Assembly (NCBI GenBank): GCA_902778665.1
Contig: CACYYN010000033.1
Coordinates: forward strand, 1 to 64,000
Source of the DNA: Oscillospiraceae bacterium
GTDB lineage: Bacteria > Bacillota > Clostridia > Oscillospirales > Oscillospiraceae
Length of the DNA stretch: 64,000 bases
Reading direction: 5' to 3'
Position 1 is the stretch's first letter. Every line of letters starts with the position of its first letter. This document shows, piece after piece, positions 50,780 to 59,548 of the stretch. The notes under the pieces were generated by a model that was given only the letters and a program-made list of their open reading frames with translations, had not been told where the DNA came from and ran no database searches. Both the position numbers and the translations under genes were made by a program.

Positions 50780-53035
50780 TTATGGTCTGATATTTCCTTC
50801 CGATCCGCCTGCGGCAGCAAGAATACGCGTCTTCAGGAAGGTGAAGCGGGGATCTCTTCGCTGATTGTCAATCATGCGAAAAGCCACATTCTCATCCCCA
50901 ACCAGAATCAGCAGCTCCTTTGCTCTCGTAATGCCGGTGTAGAGAACGCTTCTCGTCATAAGCATACGGGAGGAGGCACTCAGGGCGAAAACAACCGCTC
51001 TGAATTCACAGCCCTGGGCCTTATGCACCGTCACCGCCCAGGCATGATCCAGCTCGTTGAGATTGGTGAAGCTGTATAATGCCAGCTTTCCGTCAAAATC
51101 AATTTCCAGAGATTCATTCACGGCATCCAGCTTGCGGATATACCCGATATCCCCGTTGTAGATGCCGGTTCCGGAGGTTTTGCCGTCAACGGTCTGCCAG
51201 ATGATGTCATAGTTGTTTCGGACCTGCATCACCCGGTCTCCCACGCGGAAAACCGTATCTCCGTAGAGCTTCTCGGCCTTATCCTGACGGGCAGGGTTGA
51301 GTGCCTGCTGCAGGCTTCTGTTCAGGTTGATGGTGCCCAGCTCTCCCTTGCGTGTAGGAGAGAGCACCTGAATATCCTCGGGCGGAATGTGCATGCGGTT
51401 CGGCAGTCTCACTGCACACAACTCGGTGATCGTCTCCACGGAGGAAGCGGCCTCCAGCCGTTTCAGACGGAAGAAATCCGCCGTGTTCGCGGAGAAATCC
51501 GGATGGGTGCCCTCGTTGATCAGATGCGCATTGCGTACGATCAGACTTTCGCCGGACTGCCGGAAAATCTCGGTAAAGCGGACCGTGGGAAAGGTCTTAC
51601 TTTCTATTATGCTGCGGAACACATTGCCCGGCCCAACCGGCGGGAGCTGATCAATATCGCCCACCATGATGAGCCTTGCATTTTCCGGCATGGCACGCAG
51701 AAGTGCCGCGAGCAGGAGCAGATCCACCATGGAGCTCTCATCCAGCACAACCGCATTGCAGTCAAGAGGGTCTCTCTCATTTTTGGAGAACAGCACCTTT
51801 TCGCCGGTGTCGTCATATTTTGCCCCCAGCAGCCGGTGGACGGTGGAGGCCTCTCTGCCGGACAGCTCACTCAAACGTTTTGCCGCCCGCCCTGTGGGCG
51901 CTGTGAGAAAAGCCTTCACGCCCATGGCATCAAAGAGCTCCAGAATGGCACGAATACAGCTGGTTTTGCCGGTTCCCGGCCCGCCCGTGATAATCAGCAG
52001 GCGGTTGGAAAGAGCCAGCTCCAAGGCCTCTTTCTGGGCAGAAGCATAGGCAATGCCCTCACTCTGCTCGATTTTCCGAATCAGTGCGGTGACGTCCGTG
52101 CTGCCGGAAACAGGCTGCCTGCTCATGCTCACGAGGCGGGAGGCCACATACGTCTCTGCTTCGTAGAGCTCCGGCAGGTAGCAGATGTTCCTACCCCGCA
52201 TGTTTTCCCGGATGATCTGGCCGCTTTCCACGAGATCATCCATCCCGTGCATGGCAGCCTCTTCCTCCACTTCGATCAGCCTGCAGGATGCCTGCAGCAG
52301 ATCAGGCTCCGGAATAAAGCAGTGCCCGTTGTTGAGATTATGGACCAGTTCAAACCGGATGGCCGCCCGGACTCGCTCCAGACTGTCGGTTGCAAATCCC
52401 AGCTGCAACGCCATGGTATCCGCTTCCGAGAAGGTGCCGCCGATGTGGTTTGAGGCGATAATATACGGATCGGTATGGAGGGTTTCCAGCGCGTGCTCGG
52501 CATAAAACCGGTAAAGCCGGACCGCAATAATGGGGCGAACACCGTAGGAACAGACAAAATCGATCAGATGCCGCATGCCTGCCTGCTGTCTGTAGAATTC
52601 GGAAAACTCCTTTGCCCGGGAAAGGCTGATGCCTCTGATTTCCGCCAGCTTTTCCGGATGGTTCTCCAGAATATCCAGTGATCTGCCTTCAAAGGTGTTG
52701 ACGATCAGAGATGCTGTTGCGGCTCCGATCCCCTTTACGGCTCCGCCGGCCAGATAGGCATAAATCTCATCCGTGGTGGTGGGCAGCATCCGAATGGCAT
52801 ACCCCGCCTTGAACTGCTTCCCGTAGGTGGCATGGGTCACCCAGGTTCCGGTGGCAATGATGCTTTCACCGGGGGCCATATAGGGAAAGCATCCCACAAC
52901 GGTCTGCTGCTGATCGTCGGAATCTCTGAGGCGGAGCACCGTATAGCCGTTTTCCACATTGCTGTAAAGCACGGCCGTGACAATTCCGCTCAGTTCTTCC
53001 TGAAGTTCAACATCCTGATCCATAAAGTCTTCCAT
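50780..53035 (-). CDS. recD2: RecD2-type ATP-dependent DNA helicase, copy 2
   Basis: The 751-residue protein has an OB-like N-terminus, helix-hairpin-helix segments (GGAVKGIGAATASLIV; IRGISLSRAKEF), Walker A TGGPGTGKTSCI near residue 355, LDESSMVDL near 435, where copy 1 has DECS, and VHKAQGCEF near 670. It is clearly related to copy 1 but divergent. It lies 22 bases after uvrA, so both belong to the repair operon. An in-frame ATG at 53023 is an alternative start with a comparable ribosome site. Confidence 0.92.
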   Translation of the reverse strand: MEDFMDQDVELQEELSGIVTAVLYSNVENGYTVLRLRDSDDQQQTVVGCFPYMAPGESIIATGTWVTHATYGKQFKAGYAIRMLPTTTDEIYAYLAGGAVKGIGAATASLIVNTFEGRSLDILENHPEKLAEIRGISLSRAKEFSEFYRQQAGMRHLIDFVCSYGVRPIIAVRLYRFYAEHALETLHTDPYIIASNHIGGTFSEADTMALQLGFATDSLERVRAAIRFELVHNLNNGHCFIPEPDLLQASCRLIEVEEEAAMHGMDDLVESGQIIRENMRGRNICYLPELYEAETYVASRLVSMSRQPVSGSTDVTALIRKIEQSEGIAYASAQKEALELALSNRLLIITGGPGTGKTSCIRAILELFDAMGVKAFLTAPTGRAAKRLSELSGREASTVHRLLGAKYDDTGEKVLFSKNERDPLDCNAVVLDESSMVDLLLLAALLRAMPENARLIMVGDIDQLPPVGPGNVFRSIIESKTFPTVRFTEIFRQSGESLIVRNAHLINEGTHPDFSANTADFFRLKRLEAASSVETITELCAVRLPNRMHIPPEDIQVLSPTRKGELGTINLNRSLQQALNPARQDKAEKLYGDTVFRVGDRVMQVRNNYDIIWQTVDGKTSGTGIYNGDIGYIRKLDAVNESLEIDFDGKLALYSFTNLNELDHAWAVTVHKAQGCEFRAVVFALSASSRMLMTRSVLYTGITRAKELLILVGDENVAFRMIDNQRRDPRFTFLKTRILAAAGGSEGNIRP

Positions 53036-53057
53036 CCTGATGAAATGAAAAATAGTT

Positions 53058-55841
53058 TCAGACAGCCTGCAGCATTTTCTTCAGATACTGTCCCGTAAAG
53101 CTCTCCTCACAGGCAGCACACTCCTCCGGCGTGCCGGAGAAAACAAGCCTGCCGCCCCCGTCTCCGCCCTCTGGGCCGAGATCAATCACGGTGTCTGCGG
53201 TTTTGATGACATCCAGATTGTGTTCTATCACCACAATCGAGTTACCTGCATCCACCAGGCGGTCAAGAATGCCGAGGAGCCGGCGAACGTCGTCTGCATG
53301 GAGGCCGGTGGTGGGCTCATCCAGCACATAAAGGGTATTCCCGGTGCCGTGCTTTGACAGCTCTGTAGCCAGTTTTACACGTTGGGCTTCGCCGCCCGAG
53401 AGGGTGGTGCTGGACTGACCAAGCTTCACATAACCGAGACCCACATCATACAGCGTCTGGATTTTATTGAGAATTTTGCTCTGGTTGGCAAAGAAAGAGC
53501 ACGCCTCTTCAATGGTCATGTCCAGAACATCGGCAATATTCTTTCCTTTATATTTTACTTCCAGGGTCTCCCGATTGTACCGCTTTCCGCCGCAGACTTC
53601 ACAGGGTACGTATACGTCCGGCAGGAAGTGCATCTCGATCTTCAGCAGACCGTCACCGCCGCAGGTTTCGCACCGACCGCCCTTGACATTGAAGGAAAAC
53701 CGGCTGCCGGTATAGCCCCGGAGCTTTGCATCCTGGGTGGAGGCAAAGAGGTCTCGGATATCGTTGAAGACACCCGTGTAGGTGGCCGGGTTGGATCTGG
53801 GCGTTCTGCCGATGGGCGTCTGATCGATGCAGATCACCTTGTCGATATTCTCCAGCCCGTCAATGCCCTTGCAGATGCCCGGCCTGGTCTTGGCACGGTT
53901 TTTCACTGCTGCAACTGTCTTATAGAGAATCTCGTTGACCAGGCTGCTCTTCCCCGAGCCGGAAACACCCGTAACGCATACGAACTTCCCGAGAGGAAAT
54001 TCCACATCGATATTCTTCAGGTTGTTCTCGGCTGCACCCCGGATCACAAGGCTCTTCCCGTTCCCCTGCCTGCGTTTTCCGGGCACCGGAATAATCTCTT
54101 TTCCGCTGAGATATCTGCCCGTTACCGAATCCTCACAGGCACAGATCTCATCATAGGTTCCGGCACAGACCACCTGGCCGCCGTACTGCCCGGCTCCCGG
54201 ACCGATATCGATGATATAGTCCGCAGCCTCCATGGTCTCGGCGTCATGCTCCACCACCAGCAGAGAGTTGCCCAGGTCACGCAGGTCACACAGCGTCTTC
54301 AGGAGCTTTGCGTTGTCACGCTGATGCAGGCCGATGCTGGGCTCATCCAGCACGTAGAGAACACCCATCAGACCGGAGCCGATCTGGGTTGCCAGGCGGA
54401 TCCGCTGGCTTTCGCCGCCGGACAGGGTGGCCGCATGGCGGGAGAGGGTCAGATAGCCCAGGCCCACGCTGATGAGGAAGTTCAGCCTGGCCCTGATCTC
54501 TTTCAGGATCTGGCCGGCAATCATTTTCTCCGTATCCGTCAGCGTGAGATTATCGACGAACTCTTTTGCCCTGATGATGGAATAATCCGTAAACTCCGAG
54601 ATGCTGAGCCCGCCGACGGTAACGGCAAGGGCTTCTTTTTTCAGCCTTTTGCCCCGGCACTCAGGGCACGGGATCTCCGCCATGCATTCTTCAATTTCCG
54701 CCCGCATTGCGGGACTGGTGGTCTCGGCATAGCGGCGGTTCAGGTTGTTCACAAGCCCTTCAAATTCCCGTTTCAGGGTGCCGTAACCCTCGCTGCGTTC
54801 GTAATGCAGATCCAGCTTTTCGCTTCCTGTTCCGTAGAGGATCGCGTGAAGGGCATCTTTGGAAAGCGTCTTAATGGGGTCAGACAGCTTGAAATGATAC
54901 CGCTTCGCCAGTGCGTCGTAATACATGCGGGAGATGGAATCCCCCTTTGCGTTGCCCCAGCCGGAGGCCTTGATGCCTCCGTCCAGAATGCTGAGCTCCG
55001 GATTCGGTATAATCAGGTCCGGATCCACCAGAAGCTGCATGCCGAGACGGGGTGAGAGCTCCTCGAGAGAGATGCCGCAGTCTTCGCAGGCATAGTTCTG
55101 GGAGAAGGTCATCCGTTCGCCCTCCGGGGCGGTCTCCACGTACAGGATTCCGCCGGAGAGAGCAAGGGCCGTCTCTGAAGAGTCTGTCAGGCGGCGGACA
55201 ATATCCGGCCTGATCACAAGCCTGTCCACCAGAATGTCAATATTGTGCTTGTTGTTCTTCGCAAGAGAGATCGGGTCTGAGAGATCATAGATCTCTCCGT
55301 CAATTCTTGCCCGGACATAGCCGGAGCGTCTGGCGTCTTCCAGAACCTTGACATGCTCACCCTTCTTGCCCCGGATGACCGGCGCAAAAATCTGGAGCCT
55401 GGTGCCCTCCGGCAGTTCCATCACCCGGTCAACCATCTGGTCGATGCTCTGCTGATGGATTTCCTTCCCGCATTTCGGGCAGTGGGGAATGCCGATTCTG
55501 GCCCAGAGAAGACGGAGATAGTCGTAAATCTCCGTAACGGTTCCGACTGTGGACCGGGGGTTTTTCGACGTCGTCTTCTGATCGATGGAAATGGCCGGAG
55601 AGAGACCGTCAATATAATCCACATCCGGTTTGTCCATCTGGCCGAGGAACATTCTGGCGTAGGAGCTCAGGCTCTCCACATACCGCCGTTGCCCTTCGGC
55701 ATACACCGTGTCAAACGCCAGGCTGCTCTTTCCCGAACCGGATTTGCCGGTGATCACCACCAGCTTGTTCCGGGGGATTTCCACATCGATATTCTTGAGG
55801 TTATTTTCTCTTGCGCCTTTAACAAAAATGCTGTTCTGCAT
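53058..55841 (-). CDS. uvrA: UvrA excinuclease ATPase subunit
   Basis: The 927-residue damage sensor has two ABC modules: Walker [13 protein letters not shown] near residue 32 and [12 protein letters not shown] near 630. Two signatures follow ([32 protein letters not shown]). Zinc-finger Cys pairs are present ([22 protein letters not shown] with CEVCGG). It starts nucleotide-excision repair with UvrB. GAGAGA precedes ATG 55841. It is in a plausible operon with the HD protein upstream and recD2 downstream. Confidence 0.97.
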   Translation of the reverse strand: MQNSIFVKGARENNLKNIDVEIPRNKLVVITGKSGSGKSSLAFDTVYAEGQRRYVESLSSYARMFLGQMDKPDVDYIDGLSPAISIDQKTTSKNPRSTVGTVTEIYDYLRLLWARIGIPHCPKCGKEIHQQSIDQMVDRVMELPEGTRLQIFAPVIRGKKGEHVKVLEDARRSGYVRARIDGEIYDLSDPISLAKNNKHNIDILVDRLVIRPDIVRRLTDSSETALALSGGILYVETAPEGERMTFSQNYACEDCGISLEELSPRLGMQLLVDPDLIIPNPELSILDGGIKASGWGNAKGDSISRMYYDALAKRYHFKLSDPIKTLSKDALHAILYGTGSEKLDLHYERSEGYGTLKREFEGLVNNLNRRYAETTSPAMRAEIEECMAEIPCPECRGKRLKKEALAVTVGGLSISEFTDYSIIRAKEFVDNLTLTDTEKMIAGQILKEIRARLNFLISVGLGYLTLSRHAATLSGGESQRIRLATQIGSGLMGVLYVLDEPSIGLHQRDNAKLLKTLCDLRDLGNSLLVVEHDAETMEAADYIIDIGPGAGQYGGQVVCAGTYDEICACEDSVTGRYLSGKEIIPVPGKRRQGNGKSLVIRGAAENNLKNIDVEFPLGKFVCVTGVSGSGKSSLVNEILYKTVAAVKNRAKTRPGICKGIDGLENIDKVICIDQTPIGRTPRSNPATYTGVFNDIRDLFASTQDAKLRGYTGSRFSFNVKGGRCETCGGDGLLKIEMHFLPDVYVPCEVCGGKRYNRETLEVKYKGKNIADVLDMTIEEACSFFANQSKILNKIQTLYDVGLGYVKLGQSSTTLSGGEAQRVKLATELSKHGTGNTLYVLDEPTTGLHADDVRRLLGILDRLVDAGNSIVVIEHNLDVIKTADTVIDLGPEGGDGGGRLVFSGTPEECAACEESFTGQYLKKMLQAV

Positions 55842-55885
55842 GCAGGTATCTCTCTTGTTCCGTATTTTATAATATGATAGGCTGT

Positions 55886-56452
55886 TTATTCCTGCGTCCC
55901 CGCCAGGCCGAGCTCGTCCGCGTGTTCCTTCATGCCTTCAATGCAGATCTCTGCCACGTCTTTCAGCTCCATGCCGAGCATCTCGCAGCCCTGCAGGATC
56001 AGCTCCCTGTTGCACTTTGCGGCGAACTTCTTATCCTTGAACTTTTTCATGAAGCTCTTCACTTCCAGATCCTTAATCCCGTTGGGACGCATTCTGGCAC
56101 AGGCCTGAATGATTCCGGTCAGCTCATCCACCGTAAAAAGGGATTTTCCCAGATTCGTTTCCGGCTTCACATCGTTCACAATCCCGTAACCGTGGGAGAG
56201 AATCGCGTGCACATCCTCCTCCGGCACGCCGTGAGCAAGGAGAGGCTCTTTCGTATGCTGAAGATGCTCTTCCGGATACTTTTCATAATCATAGTCATGG
56301 AGCATACCGACCGCCTGCCAGTGTTCCGCGTCTTCTCCGAAATGTTTCGCCATTGCGCCCATCGCGTAGCATACATTAAGTGCATGAAGAATCAGATGAT
56401 CTTCGGAAACCATCGTTCCGTTCAATTCCCGGGCTCTTTCCAGCGTAAGCAT
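55886..56452 (-). CDS. HD-domain hydrolase-like protein upstream of uvrA
   Basis: The 188-residue protein carries an HD metal-binding core (VGMLHDYDYEKYPEEH near residue 60) and further His residues typical of the HD-hydrolase fold. Its substrate is unknown; some HD proteins cleave nucleotides or cyclic dinucleotides. ATG 56452 is preferred over TTG 56458 because AAGG precedes it at suitable spacing. It shares a consensus promoter with uvrA and recD2, so it may serve the same damage response. Confidence 0.75.
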   Translation of the reverse strand: MLTLERARELNGTMVSEDHLILHALNVCYAMGAMAKHFGEDAEHWQAVGMLHDYDYEKYPEEHLQHTKEPLLAHGVPEEDVHAILSHGYGIVNDVKPETNLGKSLFTVDELTGIIQACARMRPNGIKDLEVKSFMKKFKDKKFAAKCNRELILQGCEMLGMELKDVAEICIEGMKEHADELGLAGTQE

Positions 56453-56489
56453 AGCCAAAACCTTAAACCTTTCCTGTAAGAATCAAAGT

Positions 56490-56518
56490 ATTATACAGTG
56501 CTTCCCGAACCCTGTCAA
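56490..56518 (-). promoter_or_regulatory. Promoter of the HD-uvrA-recD2 operon
   Basis: On the minus strand TTGACA (56518-56513) and TATAAT (56495-56490) are 17 bases apart, both full consensus. Confidence 0.85.
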
Positions 56519-56646
56519 GGACGGCCTTGCCCGTAAAGCCCAATTCCCCCGCCGGCCCTACGAGTCTCCCTGCAGGCCCTGTCCTGCTACTGCGAGATCT
56601 CCCTTAGCAGCTTTCTCTTACGAATTTGACTATGCAGAAAGATAGA

Positions 56647-56724
56647 AATCCTGCAGCATGTGATCGTCGTTCTCATCACTGCTGCAGGATTATAGGAACC
56701 GGAGCATTGAACCGTGTTCCGCAT
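56647..56724 (+). repeat. Conserved-loop hairpin repeat, copy 2
   Basis: The stem (left arm 56647-56664, right arm 56675-56691) encloses the same 10-base loop CGTCGTTCTC as at 5063-5072. The stem bases differ but keep pairing. The 21 bases after it (56695-56715) match copy 1 exactly. A related half-site CGGACCATTTAACCG follows at about 56735. The rest of 56525-56790 shows no gene. Confidence 0.75.
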
Positions 56725-56795
56725 ATTCATTTTTCGCTCCGGACCATTTAACCGGGTTGGTAAGTCTTAATTATGGAGGAAGAGTGTTTTTTGGT

Positions 56796-57188
56796 TCAGT
56801 CGATATCAAACCAGGTGGCACCGTCGTAATCGGAAAGGGTGCCGTTATCATTCATAAATGCGGAGAACACGGTGTTGTTGCCGTCAACTACAAGCAGTTT
56901 CCCATTGTCTCCGACATAAGCATCGAAGTAGTAACCGACACGTGCATTGTCCGGGAGCTTGACAAGGGCTCTGCCGTCTTCTGTCACGTACATCGTGGAG
57001 GTTCCGTATCTGGGGTCAACCATCTTAAAGGTCTTGCCGGCATAGGGGTTCATCTCATCGGCGGAAGCCTTCGGGGCAAACACCGCTGCCACACATGCAA
57101 CAGCCATAACACCGATCAGCATAGCGGCCAGGACAACACAGGTGATAACCTTCTTTGCAGCGACATAGGTAAGAATTGATTTGAACAT
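56796..57188 (-). CDS. Exported protein with membrane anchor
   Basis: The 131-residue protein begins MFKSILTYVAAKKVITCVVL with a long hydrophobic segment (LAAMLIGVMAVACVAAVFA), an anchor or signal. A beta-rich domain (MNPYAGKTFKMVDPRYGTST, YVTEDGRALVKLPDNARVGY) follows. ATG 57188 is chosen because GAGGAG lies 9 bases upstream; starts at 57209 or 57215 would add a charged N-terminus. The family is unknown. Its role is probably at the envelope. Confidence 0.6.
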   Translation of the reverse strand: MFKSILTYVAAKKVITCVVLAAMLIGVMAVACVAAVFAPKASADEMNPYAGKTFKMVDPRYGTSTMYVTEDGRALVKLPDNARVGYYFDAYVGDNGKLLVVDGNNTVFSAFMNDNGTLSDYDGATWFDID

Positions 57189-57416
57189 TTTTGATTTCTC
57201 CTCGTTCATTTTCATTTTTTTCTTCAGCTCTGTGGGCTGATTTGTTTTTCTCTTGTTTACGGGCACAGTATAGCATAGGCATTATCACACATCTGTCACA
57301 AAAACCTAAAGATTTTAATATTTTCTACTACAAGATTTATTTAGGAAAAGCAGAGACTGCTTCACCGATGCTGTCGAAACAGTTTTTGCTTCTCTGTATC
57401 GCGGTACTCATTTGTG

Positions 57417-57445
57417 TTGATTTTCGGAGAGATAACTCTTATAAT
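57417..57445 (+). promoter_or_regulatory. Promoter of the DUF5684 gene
   Basis: TTGATT (57417-57422) and TATAAT (57440-57445) are 17 bases apart on the plus strand. The 5' side (57189-57416) holds no gene that I can support. Confidence 0.75.
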
Positions 57446-57480
57446 GGTAATATTCCAGAAAATGAAAGGAAATAAGGAAG

Positions 57481-57849
57481 ATGGAATACCATTCTTACAG
57501 TTATGAATTTGTTCAGGAAAACCCCTGGAGCGGATATGTGGCTCTGGTGCTGCTGATTGTTGCTGTCATCGGCTGCTGGAAGCTTTTTGAGAAGGCCGGG
57601 GTGCCCGGTTGGCATGCGATTATTCCGTTTCTGAACACGTACGACCTTTGCAGAATTTCCCTTGCCGAGAGTGTAGGGCTCTGGACCGTGCTGAACATTC
57701 TTCTGCCGGTTACCAGGATCTACACCGACATTAAGCTCGCGAAGGCTTTCGGGAAAGGAACCGGATTTGGCGTGCTCACATTCTTCTTTACATGGATCGG
57801 CCTGCCGATTCTCGGCCTCGGCTCGGCAGAGTACGAGGGCGTCCGGTAA
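57481..57849 (+). CDS. DUF5684-like small membrane protein
   Basis: The 122-residue protein has three to four membrane segments (SGYVALVLLIVAVIGCWKLF, WHAIIPFLNTYDLCRISLA, GLWTVLNILLPVTRIYTDI, FGVLTFFFTWIGLPILGLG). The motif GVPGWHAIIPFLNTYDL is the recognised core of the DUF5684 family. The function is unknown. Confidence 0.78.
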   Translation: MEYHSYSYEFVQENPWSGYVALVLLIVAVIGCWKLFEKAGVPGWHAIIPFLNTYDLCRISLAESVGLWTVLNILLPVTRIYTDIKLAKAFGKGTGFGVLTFFFTWIGLPILGLGSAEYEGVR

Positions 57850-57918
57850 AAGAGGGTGTAACAGTTCAGGCGGGGCGAAAAGCCCCGTCTTTTTTTCTCT
57901 TGTTCACAAAATATACCT

Positions 57919-57947
57919 TTACTGGATAAATGATTTTCATTATAATC
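57919..57947 (+). promoter_or_regulatory. Promoter of the LTA-synthase-like gene
   Basis: TTTACT (57919-57924) and TATAAT (57942-57947) are 17 bases apart on the plus strand. Confidence 0.75.
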
Positions 57948-57986
57948 ATCACCGCTAAGAATGTGTTAATTTGGTGAGAGACACAG

Positions 57987-59459
57987 ATGACTAAAAGAGG
58001 TTATTCAAAAAAAGAAAAAACCGCTGCCATGTTTTTGTTTCTGGCAGACGTGCTGATTTTTCTGGCTGTTTTTCTGGGGCACACGTATGTGCAGGTGGAT
58101 TTTGACCAGCTCCTTTTCCAGCTGAAAACCACCTCCACAGGGGTGCCCAGAGCACTTTGGGGCAGTGCGGTGATGCAGGTGGGGGTTTTTTCGCTGGTGT
58201 TATACGGTTTGGAAATCTGGCTTTACAGCAGCCTGACCGGCAAACACGATCTGTTTTTCATAAAAAAGAATATTTTGTCCTTTTCTCTTACGGCATTCGT
58301 TGTTTCGCTGCTTATTTGCGGGGCGACGGTTCATATTTTCCCGTTTGTGAAAGCGGAATTTAAAGAATCGGACTTTATACAAAGCCACTACGTAAAGCCC
58401 GAGGAGAATATCCTGCACTTTCCCGAGAAGAAGAGAAACCTGATTTACATTTTTCTGGAATCTATGGAGAGCACCTTTACCGATGCATCCGCAGGAGAGA
58501 TGATAACCGGCTGCTATATTCCGGAACTGGCAGCACTGGCAGAAAAAAACACCAACTTTTCTCATAATGAGGGGATCGGCGGTGCTTTGTCATATCCCGG
58601 GACGACCTGGACGGCCGCCGCTATGGTTACACAGACCGCAGGCGTGCCGGTGAAGGTGTCTTTGCAGGCAGACACCTACGGGGCAGGAGATGTTTTTCTG
58701 CCCGGAGTCGTATCCATCGGCCAGATTCTGGAAGAGCAGGGATACAACCAGGTGCTGCTGCTGGGATCCAACGCCGAATTCCACGGGCGGGAAGTATACT
58801 TCACGGAGCATGGGAACTATGAGATTCTTGACACAGACGCTCTGAAAGAAGCAAAGCGCCTGCCTGAAGATTATGAAGCCTGGTGGGGATTTGAGGATGA
58901 AAAGCTGTTTGCCTATGCCAAAGAGGAGCTGACGCGTCTGGCTGAGGCGGAGGAGCCTTTCAACCTGACGATGCTGACGGCTGACACCCATTTTCCGGAC
59001 GGCTGCCCCTGCAGACTGTGCGAAGAGAGGTATGATATCCCCTACGCAAACGTGCTGGCCTGCTCTTCCAGGCAGGTTGCCGATTTCATCGCCTGGATTC
59101 AGGAACAGCCCTTTTATGAAAACACAACGATTGTGATCAGCGGAGACCATCTCACGATGGACGGCGGATTCATGGAGGACATCGACCCGGATTATATCAG
59201 GACGGTGTATAATTGCGTGATTCATGCACCTACCGAACCGGTGAGAGAGAAGAACAGGATGTTCGGCACGATGGATCTCTTCCCCACTACGTTAGCCGCT
59301 TTAGGTGTAAAGATAGACGGTGAGCAGCTGGGCCTCGGCACAAATCTGTTTTCTGACCGGGAAACTTTGACCGAGCAGTACGGCTATACGTTTTTGGCAG
59401 AGGAGCTGCAAAAACAATCGGCTTTTTACGATTCCGAATTTCTTCTTCTGGAGAAATAA
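57987..59459 (+). CDS. LTA-synthase/MdoB-like phosphoglycerol transferase
   Basis: The 490-residue protein has three or four N-terminal membrane helices (residues 12-35, 55-80, 95-125). A sulfatase-like extracellular domain follows: metal-binding IFLESMEST, the nucleophile Thr in SYPGTTWTAAAM near residue 210, HFPDGCPC and the C-terminal metal ligand SGDHLTM. This fits lipoteichoic-acid synthase or membrane-oligosaccharide phosphoglycerol transferase. The GTTWT motif is closer to the MdoB type. It modifies a polymer at the cell surface. Confidence 0.87.
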   Translation: MTKRGYSKKEKTAAMFLFLADVLIFLAVFLGHTYVQVDFDQLLFQLKTTSTGVPRALWGSAVMQVGVFSLVLYGLEIWLYSSLTGKHDLFFIKKNILSFSLTAFVVSLLICGATVHIFPFVKAEFKESDFIQSHYVKPEENILHFPEKKRNLIYIFLESMESTFTDASAGEMITGCYIPELAALAEKNTNFSHNEGIGGALSYPGTTWTAAAMVTQTAGVPVKVSLQADTYGAGDVFLPGVVSIGQILEEQGYNQVLLLGSNAEFHGREVYFTEHGNYEILDTDALKEAKRLPEDYEAWWGFEDEKLFAYAKEELTRLAEAEEPFNLTMLTADTHFPDGCPCRLCEERYDIPYANVLACSSRQVADFIAWIQEQPFYENTTIVISGDHLTMDGGFMEDIDPDYIRTVYNCVIHAPTEPVREKNRMFGTMDLFPTTLAALGVKIDGEQLGLGTNLFSDRETLTEQYGYTFLAEELQKQSAFYDSEFLLLEK

Positions 59460-59479
59460 AAAAACATCATGCTGACACG

Positions 59480-59511
59480 CAAAAAGGCCGCTGAGGATTG
59501 TCCTCAGCGGC
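59480..59511 (-). terminator. Terminator between the LTA-synthase-like gene and histidine kinase
   Basis: A perfect 11-bp stem (59487-59497 with 59501-59511) is followed by CTTTTTG on the minus strand, which ends the histidine kinase transcript. It may also slow plus-strand transcription from the convergent gene. Confidence 0.75.
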
Positions 59512-59548
59512 TCATTATATCCGACGAATCGATATGGGAAAATCCGAT

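Noticed and set aside
52955-53260. CRISPR-like or tandem repeats near the recD2/uvrA junction
   Set aside because: No regularly spaced repeats were seen here or elsewhere in the window.
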